Shown here in pieces: positions 18,367 through 27,826 of a DNA stretch of 64,000 nt (its first letter is position 1; each line of letters starts with the position of its first letter). The position numbers were made by a program, and so were the translations under genes. Under the pieces are notes generated by a model. The model did no database searches. It saw only the letters and a list, made by a program, of their open reading frames with translations, and had not been told where the DNA came from. This DNA comes from Sulfitobacter sp. W027 (lineage in GTDB: Bacteria > Pseudomonadota > Alphaproteobacteria > Rhodobacterales > Rhodobacteraceae): positions 186,001 through 250,000 of the forward strand of contig NZ_CP083564.1 of NCBI RefSeq assembly GCF_025143985.1, written 5' to 3'.

Positions 18367-20380
18367 TCATCGTCAGCAGTTCGTATTCCGCGACCGCTTC
18401 CTCCCGCTGGTTGGTTAGGGTCACATGCCAGCGCACCTCGCCGTATTCCTCGTTTCGGGGGGTTTTGTGTTTGACCGAGAGCCGGACCTTGATGCTGTCG
18501 CCCGCCGAGACCGGCTCGAGAAAGCGCAGGTTGTCGAGGCCAGTATTGGCCAGCACCGGGCCGGGATCGGGTTGCACGAAGAGACCTGCTGCGAAACTCA
18601 GAAGCAGGTAGCCATGCGCGACGCGACCGGGGAAGAACGGGTTCGCGGCGGCGGCCTCGTCGTCCATATGCGCATAGAAGGTGTCGCCGGTGAAATGGGC
18701 GAAGGTTTCGATATCCTCGAGCGAAACTTCGCGGGCAGGCGAGTTGAACGTTTCGCCCAGATCCAATTCAGTGAAGCGCCGCGTGAAGGGGTGGGCGCGG
18801 TCCGAGATCTCGGTCGCACCCGGCACCCATTGCCGGCCAATCGCGGTGAGAATGTCCGGGCTGCCCTGTACGCCGGTGCGCTGCATGTAATGCATGACGC
18901 CGCGAATGCCGCCCAATTCCTCGCCCCCGCCTGCGCGGCCCGGCCCACCATGCACCATATGCGGCAGCGGAGAGCCGTGACCCGTGGCCTCAGCCATAGA
19001 CGTGCGGTTGTTAAAATAGAGCCGCCCGTGGAAGGCGGCGGAGCCCATGGTCAGTTCTCGCGCCACCTCACCGTCGTTCGTGATGATAGAGGCGACAAGC
19101 GAGCCTTGCCCGCGGTTCAGAAGCCGCACCGCGTGCGGCAGGTCGCGGTAGGGCATGAGGGTTGAGACCGGGCCGAAAGCTTCGGTGTCGTGCACGCGCT
19201 CGGCGCTGTCCGGATCGGCGCAGTGGAACAGCATCGGGGGCAGGAAGGCACCCTTGTCGCGGTCGGCGCCCTTCACGGTGAAATTCTCCGGATCGCCGAA
19301 GACCCGCTCGGCCTCGGCGCTCAGCAGCCCGACCTTTTCCAGCACATCGCGTTTCTGGCTGTTCGAGACCAGCGCGCCCATGCGCGTGTCCTCGGCGCGG
19401 GGATCGCCGATGGTGGTCTTGGCGAGCCGTTCGGACAGGGCCGCGATCACCGCGTCGACCTGCGACTGCGGCACCATGATGCGGCGGATCGCGGTGCATT
19501 TCTGCCCCGCCTTGGCGGTCATCTCGCGCTGCACTTCCTTGACAAAAAGGTCGAACTCGGGCGTGCCCGGCACGGCATCGGGGCCGAGGACCGAAGCGTT
19601 AAGGCTGTCCTGCTCGGAGGTGAAGCGCACGGAGTTTTCCATGAGCTTCGGATTGCCGCGCAGCTTCAGCGCGGTGTCGGCGGAGCCGGTGAAAGCCACG
19701 GCATCCTGACAGCCGAGCAGGTCGAGCATGTCGCCCAAGCCGCCGCTGACCAGTTGCAGCGCGCCCTTGGGCAGCAGCCCACTGTCCAGCATCAGCCGCA
19801 CACAATGTTCGGTGACGTAGCAGGTGGCGGTCGCCGGTTTCACGATGGCCGGGACACCCGCCAGCAGGGTCGGCGCGAGTTTCTCCAGCATCCCCCAGAC
19901 CGGGAAGTTGAACGCATTGATATGCACGGCGACGCCCTGCAGCGGCGTGCAGATGTGCCGCCCCATGAACTGTCCCGCGCGGCCCAGCTGCTCGGGTGGC
20001 CCGTCGAGGTAGACATGGGCGTCCGGCATCTCGCGCCGGCCCTTGGAGGCGAAGACGAGCATGGTGCCGATACCGCCGTCGATGTCGATCTTGTGATCCG
20101 AGAGCGTGGCCCCGGTGTCGTAGCTCAGGTCATAAAGCGCCTGTTTGTGCTCCATCAGGTGCAACGCCAGCGCCTTCAGCATGCGCGCGCGGTCGTGGAA
20201 GGTCATGGCGCGCAAGGCAGGGCCGCCACGGTCGCGGGCAAATCCCAGCATCGCGCCCGCGTCCAGAGCGTCGTTGCCAGCCTGCGCGATCACCTCCCCG
20301 GTGATGGCGCTGGCGATATTGCGGGCGCCGGCGCCGGGGGCCAGCCATTCGCCGGCGGCGTAACTGTGAATATCGCGCAT
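18356..20380 (-). CDS. paaZ: PaaZ, bifunctional oxepin-CoA hydrolase / aldehyde dehydrogenase
   Basis: A protein of 674 aa with both expected halves. Residues about 1-520 are an aldehyde dehydrogenase, with the cofactor loop VAFTGSADTALKL and the catalytic cysteine in AGQKCTAIRRIMVP. Residues about 535-674 are a MaoC-type hydratase (FTGDTFYAHMDDEAA, PFFPGRVAHGYLLLSFAAGL) that opens the oxepin ring. The product is 3-oxo-5,6-dehydrosuberyl-CoA. It lies 10 bp downstream of paaE and is followed by paaX. Confidence 0.95.
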   Translation of the reverse strand: MRDIHSYAAGEWLAPGAGARNIASAITGEVIAQAGNDALDAGAMLGFARDRGGPALRAMTFHDRARMLKALALHLMEHKQALYDLSYDTGATLSDHKIDIDGGIGTMLVFASKGRREMPDAHVYLDGPPEQLGRAGQFMGRHICTPLQGVAVHINAFNFPVWGMLEKLAPTLLAGVPAIVKPATATCYVTEHCVRLMLDSGLLPKGALQLVSGGLGDMLDLLGCQDAVAFTGSADTALKLRGNPKLMENSVRFTSEQDSLNASVLGPDAVPGTPEFDLFVKEVQREMTAKAGQKCTAIRRIMVPQSQVDAVIAALSERLAKTTIGDPRAEDTRMGALVSNSQKRDVLEKVGLLSAEAERVFGDPENFTVKGADRDKGAFLPPMLFHCADPDSAERVHDTEAFGPVSTLMPYRDLPHAVRLLNRGQGSLVASIITNDGEVARELTMGSAAFHGRLYFNNRTSMAEATGHGSPLPHMVHGGPGRAGGGEELGGIRGVMHYMQRTGVQGSPDILTAIGRQWVPGATEISDRAHPFTRRFTELDLGETFNSPAREVSLEDIETFAHFTGDTFYAHMDDEAAAANPFFPGRVAHGYLLLSFAAGLFVQPDPGPVLANTGLDNLRFLEPVSAGDSIKVRLSVKHKTPRNEEYGEVRWHVTLTNQREEAVAEYELLTMNAL

Positions 20381-20390
20381 GTCGGCTCCT

Positions 20391-21455
20391 TCAGTGAGTG
20401 TCGTAGTCGATGACGAGCGTGTCGCTCAGCGGGTAGCTCTGGCAGGTCAGCACATAGCCACGCTCGACCTCGTAGTCCTCAAGCGCGTGGTTCGAGATCA
20501 TCTCGACCTCGCCCTCAAGCACCTTGCCCATGCAGGTCGAGCAAACCCCGGCCTTGCAGGAGAACGGCGCTTCCTGTCCGTTCTCCAACGCGGCTTCGAG
20601 GACCGATTGCCCCTTCTGCATGGAGAAGCTGCGCCGCGCGCCGTCGATGATAACGGTGATCTCGGTGCCCTTCTGGCCCTCGCTGCGCTTGGCCATTTCC
20701 TGTTTCGCCAGACGGCCCTGCTGGCTTTCGCTGAACAGTTCGAACTTGATCTGTTCCTCGCTGAGACCATTGGTCTTCAGCGCCTCGGCAATCGCCAGCA
20801 TCATCGGCTCCGGTCCGCAGATGAAGGCGGTGTCGATCGTGTCGATCTGAATCCAGTGCTTGAACAGCGCGTTGCATTTGTCCTGATCGACGCGGCCCTC
20901 GAAGAGCTCCATGTCCTGCCCGGATTCGAGGATGTGGATCACCGTCAACCGCCCCATGTAGCGGTTCTTGAGGTCCTCGAGTTCCTCGCGGAACATGATC
21001 GTGTTCACCGCGCGGTTGGCATAGACCAGCGTGAAGGTCGACTGCGGCTCACGTTTCAGCACGGTTTTCAGGATCGACAGCACCGGGGTGATGCCCGAGC
21101 CGCCCGCGAAGCCGAGGTAGTTCTTGGCCACCTCTGGCTCGATCGGGGTGAAGAACTTGCCCTGTGGCGGCATGGCGTGCAGCACGTCGCCGACCCTGAG
21201 CTCAGTATTGGCATAGGTCGAGAAAGCGCCGCCATCGACCCGCTTGATCCCGACTTTAAGCTCGCCATCGTCCAGCCCGGCGCAAATCGAGTAGTTGCGG
21301 CGCAACTCGGTGCCGTCGAAATCCTGTTTGAAGGTCAGGTATTGGCCCTGGGTAAAGGCGAAGGCCTCGGGGTTTTCCGGCTTCAGCGTCAGCACCACCG
21401 CGTCGCGGATGGTGTGGTGAATATCAGTCACTAACAGGGGGTGGAACTGGCTCAT
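20391..21455 (-). CDS. paaE: PaaE, reductase subunit of phenylacetyl-CoA epoxidase
   Basis: The ATG at 21455 gives 354 aa (MSQFHPLLVTDIHH); the frame extends upstream over paaD but without family support. An FAD/NAD(P) ferredoxin-reductase part (RRNYSICAG, GGSGITPVLSILK) precedes a plant-type 2Fe-2S domain with ligands CKAGVCSTC and a later Cys in VLTCQS. It passes electrons from NADPH to the di-iron PaaA. It is 7 bp downstream of paaD. Confidence 0.95.
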   Translation of the reverse strand: MSQFHPLLVTDIHHTIRDAVVLTLKPENPEAFAFTQGQYLTFKQDFDGTELRRNYSICAGLDDGELKVGIKRVDGGAFSTYANTELRVGDVLHAMPPQGKFFTPIEPEVAKNYLGFAGGSGITPVLSILKTVLKREPQSTFTLVYANRAVNTIMFREELEDLKNRYMGRLTVIHILESGQDMELFEGRVDQDKCNALFKHWIQIDTIDTAFICGPEPMMLAIAEALKTNGLSEEQIKFELFSESQQGRLAKQEMAKRSEGQKGTEITVIIDGARRSFSMQKGQSVLEAALENGQEAPFSCKAGVCSTCMGKVLEGEVEMISNHALEDYEVERGYVLTCQSYPLSDTLVIDYDTH

Positions 21456-21462
21456 CGGGGCC

Positions 21463-22011
21463 TCAGATACATTTGAAATAGTCGAAGGGTTCAAGGCAGT
21501 CTTGGCAGCGCCACTGCGCCTTGCAGGGGGTCGAGCCGAACTGGCTGATGCGCTCCACCGCCTTGGATTTGCAGTGCGGGCAGTGCTGCGGTCCGCCAGC
21601 GGGGCGGGGCGGGGCGATGCCATAGGCTTCGAGCTTGGCGCGGCCGGTGTCACTCATCCACTCAGTGGTCCAGGGCGGGGAGAGCTGGCGTTTCAACTCC
21701 AGCTTCTCGATCCCGTGGCCGAGCAGGGCCGTCTCAATGTCGAGATTGATGATGCTGGTGGCGGGGCAGCCTGAATAGGTCGGTGTGATCGTCACCACCA
21801 GCGTGTCGTTGTCCCATTCTACATTGCGGATAATGCCCAGATCGGTGAGCGAGATCGCCGGGATCTCGGGGTCCGGGATCGCCGAGAGCCACGCCCAAAC
21901 CATCTCTAGCGTGGGCTTCTCGCCCAAGGCAGGGCCGTGTTGGGCGGCACCTCGCACCACCCCCGGCACCGGCGCGGGGGCGGGCCGGCTGTGGGGCGTG
22001 GGTTTTACCAT
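21463..22011 (-). CDS. paaD: PaaD, accessory protein of phenylacetyl-CoA epoxidase
   Basis: The ATG at 22011 gives 182 aa (MVKPTPHSRPAPAP). The N-terminal part is a DUF59/MIP18-like domain (VWAWLSAIPDPEIPAISLTD), and the C-terminus is a zinc ribbon with CPHC and CQDC pairs, the usual PaaD plan. It is needed for Fe-S or di-iron maturation of the epoxidase. The start overlaps the end of paaC by 7 bp. Confidence 0.92.
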   Translation of the reverse strand: MVKPTPHSRPAPAPVPGVVRGAAQHGPALGEKPTLEMVWAWLSAIPDPEIPAISLTDLGIIRNVEWDNDTLVVTITPTYSGCPATSIINLDIETALLGHGIEKLELKRQLSPPWTTEWMSDTGRAKLEAYGIAPPRPAGGPQHCPHCKSKAVERISQFGSTPCKAQWRCQDCLEPFDYFKCI

Positions 22012-22760
22012 GTGGCGTCCGGGTAGGCGCGCTGCAGCCACTGCATCTGGGTCAGCATATGGCCCAGATGCTCGCTGTGCCGCGCACCGGTCTTCCCGCC
22101 CCTATGGGCAAAGTCGTCCTCGGGCTTGGTCAGGGTCGCCGCCATCAGCGTGTCGCCCACCAATTGGTCGTAATCCGCCCGCAGGCTTTCGGGCGCGGGC
22201 GCAATGCCGGCCTCGACCATCGCCTTATCGACGTCGTCACCGATGAACATCTCGCCCACGTAGGGCCAGAGCAGGTTCAGCGCCGCCTGCATCCGGCAGT
22301 GGCTTTCCTCTGTCCCGTCGCCAAGACCGATCACCGTGTCGGAGGACCGCTCAAGGTGGTAGGTCACCTCCTTGGCCGACTTTTCCGCAATTGCGGCGAT
22401 CTGCTTGTCGGAGGAATCGATCAGCGCGGTGAGCTGCGCCAGATGCCATGCGTCGAACAGGAACTGCCGCATCATGGTCTGGCCGAAATCGCCGTTGGGC
22501 TGCTCGACCAGCAGGATGTTGCGGAAGTCCCAGACATCGCGATGAAAGGCGAGTGCGTCGGCGTCACGTCCCGCGCCTTCGACCTCGCCTGCCAGACCCA
22601 GCCAAAGCTGCGTCTGCCCGATCAGGTCGAGCGCCACGTTGGCGAGCGCAATGTCCTCTTCCAGCACCGGGGCGAGACCGCACCATTCCGAGACGCGGTG
22701 ACCGAGCACCAGCGCGTTGTCGCCCATCCGGCAGAGGAATTCGAACTTGGGGTCGCTCAC
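22005..22760 (-). CDS. paaC: PaaC, structural subunit of phenylacetyl-CoA epoxidase
   Basis: The best start is GTG at 22760, giving 251 aa (VSDPKFEFLCRMGDNALV) and a GTGA overlap with the stop of paaB; the in-frame sequence upstream is only paaB read out of frame. The protein has the ferritin-like fold of PaaA but lacks a complete iron site, as expected of PaaC, which forms the stable core with PaaA. C-terminal GKTGARHSEHLGHMLTQMQ is typical of the family. Confidence 0.93.
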   Translation of the reverse strand: MSDPKFEFLCRMGDNALVLGHRVSEWCGLAPVLEEDIALANVALDLIGQTQLWLGLAGEVEGAGRDADALAFHRDVWDFRNILLVEQPNGDFGQTMMRQFLFDAWHLAQLTALIDSSDKQIAAIAEKSAKEVTYHLERSSDTVIGLGDGTEESHCRMQAALNLLWPYVGEMFIGDDVDKAMVEAGIAPAPESLRADYDQLVGDTLMAATLTKPEDDFAHRGGKTGARHSEHLGHMLTQMQWLQRAYPDATW

Positions 22761-23101
22761 ATCGCCCCCACTTCGTCGGGAATGTCGTAGAAGGTCGGGT
22801 GGCGGTAGACCTTGTCGTTCGCCGGCTCGTAAAGCGCGCCTTTTTCTTCGGGCGAGGAGGCGGCAATGGCGCTGGCCTCGACCGCCCAGATGCTCACGCC
22901 CTCGTTGCGGCGGGTATAGACGTCGCGGGCGTTCTTGATCGCCATTTCGGCGTCTGCGGCATGTAGGCTGCCGACATGGCGGTGGCTCAGCCCGTGCTGG
23001 CCGCGGATGAAAATCTCCCACAACGGCCATTCGGTCGCCCGCGCCTTGCCGTGCGGGGCGGCTTCGGTGCCGTCGTATTCACTGGATTCAGGGCTGCTCA
23101 T
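22757..23101 (-). CDS. paaB: PaaB, subunit of phenylacetyl-CoA epoxidase
   Basis: The ATG at 23101 gives 114 aa (MSSPESSEYDG). WPLWEIFIRGQHGLSHRHVGSL is the conserved PaaB core, followed by AMIKNARDVYTRR-like sequence (DAEMAIKNARDVYTRR) and YRHPTFYDIPDEV. It bridges PaaAC sub-complexes. It lies 5 bp after paaA and overlaps paaC by 4 bp. Confidence 0.93.
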   Translation of the reverse strand: MSSPESSEYDGTEAAPHGKARATEWPLWEIFIRGQHGLSHRHVGSLHAADAEMAIKNARDVYTRRNEGVSIWAVEASAIAASSPEEKGALYEPANDKVYRHPTFYDIPDEVGAM

Positions 23102-23106
23102 GTCGC

Positions 23107-24099
23107 TTACTCCGCTGCCATTTGTCTGCTGCGCTTTTTCTCGGCGTGGGCCAGAAGCCCCTCGCGCACCCAACGGCCTTCGTCCCAAGCCTTGTTGCGC
23201 GCCGCCAGCCGTTCGGTGTTGCAGGGGCCATTGCCCTTGAGCACCTGAAAGAACTCTTCCCAGTCCGGCTCGGCGAAATCGTAATGGCCGGTCTCTTCGT
23301 TGAACTTCAGGGTCTCGTCGGGGATGGTGAGGCCGAGGTATTCAGCCTGCGGCACCGTTTCGTCGACGAACTTTTGGCGCAGCTCGTCGTTGGTGTTCAT
23401 CTTGATCTTCCAGGCCATCGACTGCGCGGAGTGGACCGAATCCTTGTCCGAGGGGCCGAACATCATCAGCGCCGGGAACCAGAAACGGTTAAGCGCATCC
23501 TGCGCCATCTTGCGCTGTGCTTCCGTGCCATTGGCCATCTTCATCATGATGTCGAAGCCCTGACGCTGGTGGAAGCTCTCTTCCTTGCAGATCCGCACCA
23601 TGGCGCGGGCGTAGGGCCCGTAAGAAGTGCGCTGCAGCGGCACCTGGTTCATGATCGCGGCGCCGTCGACCAGCCAACCGACCGCGCCCATATCGGCCCA
23701 TGTTAGGGTCGGGTAGTTGAAGATCGAGGAGTACTTCATCTTACCCGACAGCAGGTCGCGGGTCATCTGGTCGCGGGTCACCCCGAGCGTCTCGGCGGCG
23801 CAGTAGAGGTAGAGGCCGTGACCGGCCTCGTCCTGTACCTTGGCCAGAAGGATCGCCTTGCGCTCCAGCGTTGGCGCGCGGGTGATCCAGTTGCCTTCGG
23901 GCAATTGGCCCACGATCTCGCTATGTGCATGCTGTCCGATCTGGCGGATCAGGTTCTTGCGATACCCGTCGGGCATCCAGTCCTTGGGCTCGATCTTGCC
24001 GCCCGCGTCGATGCGCTCCTGAAAGGCGCGCTCGTCGGGGTCCATTTCGTCAAGGGTTTTGACGCCCTTGCCGGTGGATTTGATCATCTGTGCATACAT
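23107..24099 (-). CDS. paaA: PaaA, catalytic di-iron subunit of phenylacetyl-CoA epoxidase
   Basis: A protein of 330 aa. The ferritin-like di-iron site is visible as glutamates and histidines in [17 protein letters not shown] and [17 protein letters not shown] (two E-x2-H pairs). It inserts one oxygen atom into the ring of phenylacetyl-CoA to give the 1,2-epoxide. It is the second gene of the operon, 28 bp after the thiolase, and precedes paaBCDE without gaps. Confidence 0.95.
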   Translation of the reverse strand: MYAQMIKSTGKGVKTLDEMDPDERAFQERIDAGGKIEPKDWMPDGYRKNLIRQIGQHAHSEIVGQLPEGNWITRAPTLERKAILLAKVQDEAGHGLYLYCAAETLGVTRDQMTRDLLSGKMKYSSIFNYPTLTWADMGAVGWLVDGAAIMNQVPLQRTSYGPYARAMVRICKEESFHQRQGFDIMMKMANGTEAQRKMAQDALNRFWFPALMMFGPSDKDSVHSAQSMAWKIKMNTNDELRQKFVDETVPQAEYLGLTIPDETLKFNEETGHYDFAEPDWEEFFQVLKGNGPCNTERLAARNKAWDEGRWVREGLLAHAEKKRSRQMAAE

Positions 24100-24127
24100 C
24101 GGTCTGTTCCTTTCTCGGAAAGAAGTC

Positions 24128-25333
24128 TCAGCCTGCGTTTTCGAGGATCAGGGCGACGCCCTGACCCACGCCCACACACATGGTACATAGCGCGTATTTG
24201 CCGCCCGTCCGCTTGAGTTGCAGCGCCGCGGTCATCACCAGACGCGCGCCGGACATGCCCAAGGGGTGGCCGATGGCGATGGCACCGCCGTTGGCATTCA
24301 CATGGGGTGCGTTGTCCGGCACGCCAAGGGCGCGCAGGGTGGCGAGGCCTTGGCTCGCGAAAGCCTCGTTGAGTTCGATCACATCCATCTGCTCAATGGT
24401 CAGGCCGGCGCGGTTCAGCACCTTGCGCACCGCCGGGATCGGGCCGATGCCCATGACGCGCGGCTCGACACCTGCGGCGGACATGGCGACGACGCGGGCG
24501 ATGGGGGTGAGGCCGTGGTCTTTCACGCCGGCCTCCGAGGCCAGCAGCATCGCCGCAGCGCCGTCGTTGACGCCCGAGGCATTGCCTGCGGTGACGGTCA
24601 GGTCGGCGCCATTAATGCCGCGCAGCTTGCCGAGTTTTTCCAGCGTGGTGCCGGGGCGGGGGTGTTCGTCGCGGTCGACGATTACGTCGTCACCCTTGCG
24701 CTGTGGGATCGTGACGGGGGTAATTTCCTCGGCAAAGAGGCCCTTTTTATCCGCCTCAGTCCAGCGTTGCTGGCTGCGGGCGGCAAAGGCGTCTTGGTCT
24801 TCGCGCGACACGTCGTGGTCAGCGGCAACGTTGTCGGCGGTCTCAGGCATGGAATCCACGCCGAACTGCGCCTTCATCTTTGGGTTCACAAAGCGCCAGC
24901 CGATGGTCGTGTCATAGACAGCATTGCTGCGCGAAAAGGCGGTTTCGGCCTTTGGCATCACGAAAGGCGCGCGGGACATGCTTTCGATCCCACCGGCGAT
25001 GGCGAGGTCCATATCTCCGGCGCGGATCGCACGGGCAGCGACACCGACGGCATCCATGCCGCTGGCGCAAAGACGGTTAATTGTGGCACCCGGCACATCG
25101 ACGGGCAGGCCCGCCAGCAGAGCGGCCATGCGCGCTACGTTGCGGTTGTCTTCGCCCGCTTGGTTGGCGCAGCCCATGATGACATCATCGACACGCGCCC
25201 AGTCGACCGACGGGTTCCGCTCCATCAGCGCCTTCAGCGGGATCGCGGCCAGATCGTCGGCGCGAACCGAAGAGAGGGCGCCGCCGTAACGGCCAATGGG
25301 GGTGCGCTGCGCGTCGCAGATGAATGCCTGCAT
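24128..25333 (-). CDS. paaJ: acetyl-CoA acyltransferase PaaJ (3-oxoadipyl-CoA thiolase)
   Basis: The ATG at 25333 gives 401 aa ([18 protein letters not shown]), after the ribosome binding site CAGGAG. Thiolase residues are present: nucleophile in [12 protein letters not shown] (Cys near 90), [11 protein letters not shown] and the final Cys in [34 protein letters not shown] is close to PcaF/PaaJ, which cleave 3-oxoadipyl-CoA and the dehydrosuberyl-CoA of the phenylacetate pathway. As first gene of the operon its upstream region must hold the paa promoter. paaG, paaH and paaK are not in the window. Confidence 0.92.
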   Translation of the reverse strand: MQAFICDAQRTPIGRYGGALSSVRADDLAAIPLKALMERNPSVDWARVDDVIMGCANQAGEDNRNVARMAALLAGLPVDVPGATINRLCASGMDAVGVAARAIRAGDMDLAIAGGIESMSRAPFVMPKAETAFSRSNAVYDTTIGWRFVNPKMKAQFGVDSMPETADNVAADHDVSREDQDAFAARSQQRWTEADKKGLFAEEITPVTIPQRKGDDVIVDRDEHPRPGTTLEKLGKLRGINGADLTVTAGNASGVNDGAAAMLLASEAGVKDHGLTPIARVVAMSAAGVEPRVMGIGPIPAVRKVLNRAGLTIEQMDVIELNEAFASQGLATLRALGVPDNAPHVNANGGAIAIGHPLGMSGARLVMTAALQLKRTGGKYALCTMCVGVGQGVALILENAG

Positions 25334-25424
25334 GGGGGTACTCCTGTTGTTGCTACGCAATTTACACGTGGGGACGATTCGTTTCAATCTAAATGTTACG
25401 AGAAGAAGTTCAGTCAGTAATTTT

Positions 25425-25438
25425 GGTAACACGTTACC
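25425..25438. promoter_or_regulatory. palindrome in the paaJ-phoD intergenic region
   Basis: GGTAAC-AC-GTTACC is a perfect inverted repeat with 6-bp arms, about 90 bp upstream of the paaJ start. It lies in an AT-richer stretch where the paa promoter is expected. It is a candidate operator, for PaaX or another regulator, without further proof. Confidence 0.4.
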
Positions 25439-25463
25439 GCCCTGTCACCAAAGCTTTGTCAAA

Positions 25464-25492
25464 TAGTCACCTACCTGTCGGCGTCCTGTCAC
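25464..25492 (+). promoter_or_regulatory. Pho-box-like direct repeats upstream of phoD
   Basis: TAGTCAC, CTGTCGG and CTGTCAC start at 25464, 25475 and 25486, exactly 11 bp apart, matching the PhoB box layout (CTGTCAT-like heptamers every 11 bp). Another CTGTCAC lies at 25442. The array ends about 50 bp before the phoD start, a suitable place for PhoB activation under phosphate limitation. Confidence 0.55.
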
Positions 25493-25541
25493 GCGCCGGG
25501 GGTTCTGTGCGGTCATTGCCACCTCCTAAAGGAAGCCTAGG

Positions 25542-27089
25542 ATGACCAAATTGATCCGCCCAACCCGCCGCGCTGTGCTGGCGGGCTCTACCGCTTTTGC
25601 AGCAAGCCTCGCCATGCCCAGCCTTAGCCGCGCCGCATCGCGCCCGGTGTTCACCCATGGCGTGCAATCGGGTGATGTTGACACGAACTCGGGCATGATC
25701 TGGACTCGCACAGACCGTCCGGCCCGCGTGCAGGTTGAGGTCTCCACCACCGAAAGCTTTGCCAACGCACGCCGACTGGCGCCGATGAACGCGTTGCCGA
25801 ACCACGATTTGGCGGTGAAGCGTCTGGTTGAAGGGTTGCCCTCAGATCAAGATATCTCTTACCGTTTCACTGCCGCCGATTTAAGCGACATCAACGCCAC
25901 CTCTGAGCCGATCATCGGTCGTTTCCGCACCGCGCCGGCCGCCCGCCGGAATGTGCGCTTTGCTTGGTCGGGCGATACCGCCGGTCAGGGCTGGGGCATC
26001 GACGATGAGGGCATGCGGACCTATGCGACTATGGCCAAACACCGCCCCGACTTCTTCCTGCATTCCGGAGATACCATCTATGCCGATGGCCCGCTTGAGG
26101 ATGAGGTGCAGCTTGACGGTGGCACGATGTGGAAGAACACCACCATCATTGACGAAAAACGCAAGGTGGCCGAGACGCTGGACGAATATCGCGGCCAGTG
26201 GAAATACAACCTGATGGACGACCATGTGCGCGAGATGAACGCCCATGTGCCGACGTTCATGCAGTGGGATGACCATGAGGTCGTAAACAACTGGTCCTCT
26301 TCGCGCAGCCTGATGGAAGACGACCGCTATAGCGAGAAGTCGATCCATGTCCTCGCCGCCCGGGCCTCGCAAGCCTTCCATGAGATGACCCCGCTGCGCA
26401 TCACCCCCGCCGAGCCGGGCCGGGTTTACCGCAAGATCAACTACGGTCCGATGCTGGATGTCTTTTTCCTTGACCTGCGCAGCTACCGGGGGCCGAACAG
26501 CGAGAACATGCAGACCGAGATGTCGCAGGCCACAGAGATCCTCGGGGCCGAACAGATGGCATGGCTCAAGCGCGAGTTGACCAATTCGTCGGCCACATGG
26601 AAGGTCATCGCCTGCGACATGCCCATCGGTCTGGTCGTTGGCGGCGGGGCCGAGGCGGTTGCCAATGGCGACAACGGTGCCGCCAAGGGCCGCGAGCAAG
26701 AGATTGCAGGGCTGCTGCGTTTCATCAAGACCGCGCAGGTCGATAACGTCGTTTGGTTCACGGCGGATGTGCATTACACCGCCGCGCATTATTACAACCC
26801 CGACAAGGCGCAGTTTCAAGACTTTGATCCGTTCTGGGAGTTCGTCTCGGGCCCGCTACACGCAGGCACCTTTGGCCCGAACGAATTGGACGGCACCTTT
26901 GGCCCCGAGTTGAAATACGTCAAAGCGCCGGAAGAAGGTCAGGTGAACCTGCCGCCTTCCGCCGGACTGCAATTCTTTGGCTTGGTCGATATCGACGCCA
27001 AGACCCAGCAGATGAAAGTGCGCCTGATGGACCGCGCCGATACCGAGCTTTACACAGTGACGCTTGACCCTAAGGGCGCTGCGATCTGA
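25542..27089 (+). CDS. phoD: alkaline phosphatase D (PhoD family), Tat-exported
   Basis: A protein of 515 aa. The N-terminus RPTRRAVLAGSTAFAASLAM is a twin-arginine signal with cleavage near residue 30. A PhoD N-terminal beta domain (FTHGVQSGDVDTNSGMIWTR) is followed by a metallophosphatase core with metal ligands in AWSGDTAGQG, FLHSGDTIYADG, QWDDHEVVNNW and WFTADVHYTAAHY. It hydrolyses phosphodiesters and monoesters in the periplasm, using Ca/Fe in characterised PhoD. The gene stands alone, with Pho-box-like repeats upstream and a strong terminator after it. Confidence 0.93.
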   Translation: MTKLIRPTRRAVLAGSTAFAASLAMPSLSRAASRPVFTHGVQSGDVDTNSGMIWTRTDRPARVQVEVSTTESFANARRLAPMNALPNHDLAVKRLVEGLPSDQDISYRFTAADLSDINATSEPIIGRFRTAPAARRNVRFAWSGDTAGQGWGIDDEGMRTYATMAKHRPDFFLHSGDTIYADGPLEDEVQLDGGTMWKNTTIIDEKRKVAETLDEYRGQWKYNLMDDHVREMNAHVPTFMQWDDHEVVNNWSSSRSLMEDDRYSEKSIHVLAARASQAFHEMTPLRITPAEPGRVYRKINYGPMLDVFFLDLRSYRGPNSENMQTEMSQATEILGAEQMAWLKRELTNSSATWKVIACDMPIGLVVGGGAEAVANGDNGAAKGREQEIAGLLRFIKTAQVDNVVWFTADVHYTAAHYYNPDKAQFQDFDPFWEFVSGPLHAGTFGPNELDGTFGPELKYVKAPEEGQVNLPPSAGLQFFGLVDIDAKTQQMKVRLMDRADTELYTVTLDPKGAAI

Positions 27090-27112
27090 AAATCATCTGA
27101 GCGGTGAGAGCC

Positions 27113-27144
27113 AAAGGATCGCCCTTGGAAGGGCGATCCTTTTT
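27113..27144. terminator. bidirectional terminator between phoD and cobO
   Basis: AAAGGATCGCCC and GGGCGATCCTTT form a perfect 12-bp stem with a TTGGAA loop, flanked by A and T runs on both sides. It serves the two converging genes. Confidence 0.93.
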
Positions 27145-27150
27145 CGTGTC

Positions 27151-27756
27151 TTAGTAGTCGACGCCGCGCTGCGCTTTGATGCCTGCTTTGAACGGATGTT
27201 TCACCTCTGACATCTCGGTCACCAGATCGGCATAGTCGCAAAGCTCGGGCCGGGCGTCGCGGCCTGTCAGCACGACGGCGGTGCGTTTGTCGCGGGCATC
27301 AAGCCCGGCGATCACGTCTTCGATCTTGAGGTATTCATAGCGGATGGCGATGTTGATCTCATCCATCACCACAAGGTCATAGTCCCCGCTCTCCATCATT
27401 TCGCGTGCCTTGCCGAATGCAGCTTCGGCGGCGGCGATGTCGCGGTTGCGGTCTTGGGTGTCCCAGGTGAAACCTTCGCCCATCGTGTGCCATGTCACCT
27501 CGTCCAGCTGTTCAAAGAACAGCCGCTCGCCTGTCTTCCATTTGCCCTTGATGAACTGCACCACGCCGACGCGCTGTTTCCATCCAAGGGCGCGTACGAC
27601 AACGCCAAAAGCAGAAGAGGATTTGCCCTTGCCTGGCCCTGTGTGAACCAGCACCAGACCTTTTTCTGGGTCTTGCAGCTCGGCCACCTTGGCGCGCTGC
27701 TCGGCCTGACGCTGCTGCATCTTTTCCTTGTGGTCTTGCGGATCCGCATCGCTCAT
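27151..27756 (-). CDS. cobO: corrinoid adenosyltransferase CobO
   Basis: A protein of 201 aa. The P-loop VHTGPGKGKSSSAFG (about 36-50) and the downstream VVMDEINIAIRY are diagnostic of the CobA/CobO family, which transfers the 5'-deoxyadenosyl group of ATP to cob(I)yrinic acid diamide in cobalamin synthesis. The N-terminal basic helix (HKEKMQQRQAEQRAKVAELQ) is also typical. It ends at a shared terminator with phoD. Other cob genes are not nearby. Confidence 0.94.
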   Translation of the reverse strand: MSDADPQDHKEKMQQRQAEQRAKVAELQDPEKGLVLVHTGPGKGKSSSAFGVVVRALGWKQRVGVVQFIKGKWKTGERLFFEQLDEVTWHTMGEGFTWDTQDRNRDIAAAEAAFGKAREMMESGDYDLVVMDEINIAIRYEYLKIEDVIAGLDARDKRTAVVLTGRDARPELCDYADLVTEMSEVKHPFKAGIKAQRGVDY

Positions 27757-27826
27757 CGGTCAACTCCTTTAGCTGGTTTCGGGGCACCATAGGCAGAGGG
27801 CGGGTCAGGCGAAAGCCTGCATTAGA

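Noticed and set aside
19190..20413. A 407-codon plus-strand frame opposite paaZ
   Set aside because: paaZ is complete and functional-looking on the minus strand; this frame is His/Arg-rich and has no motif.
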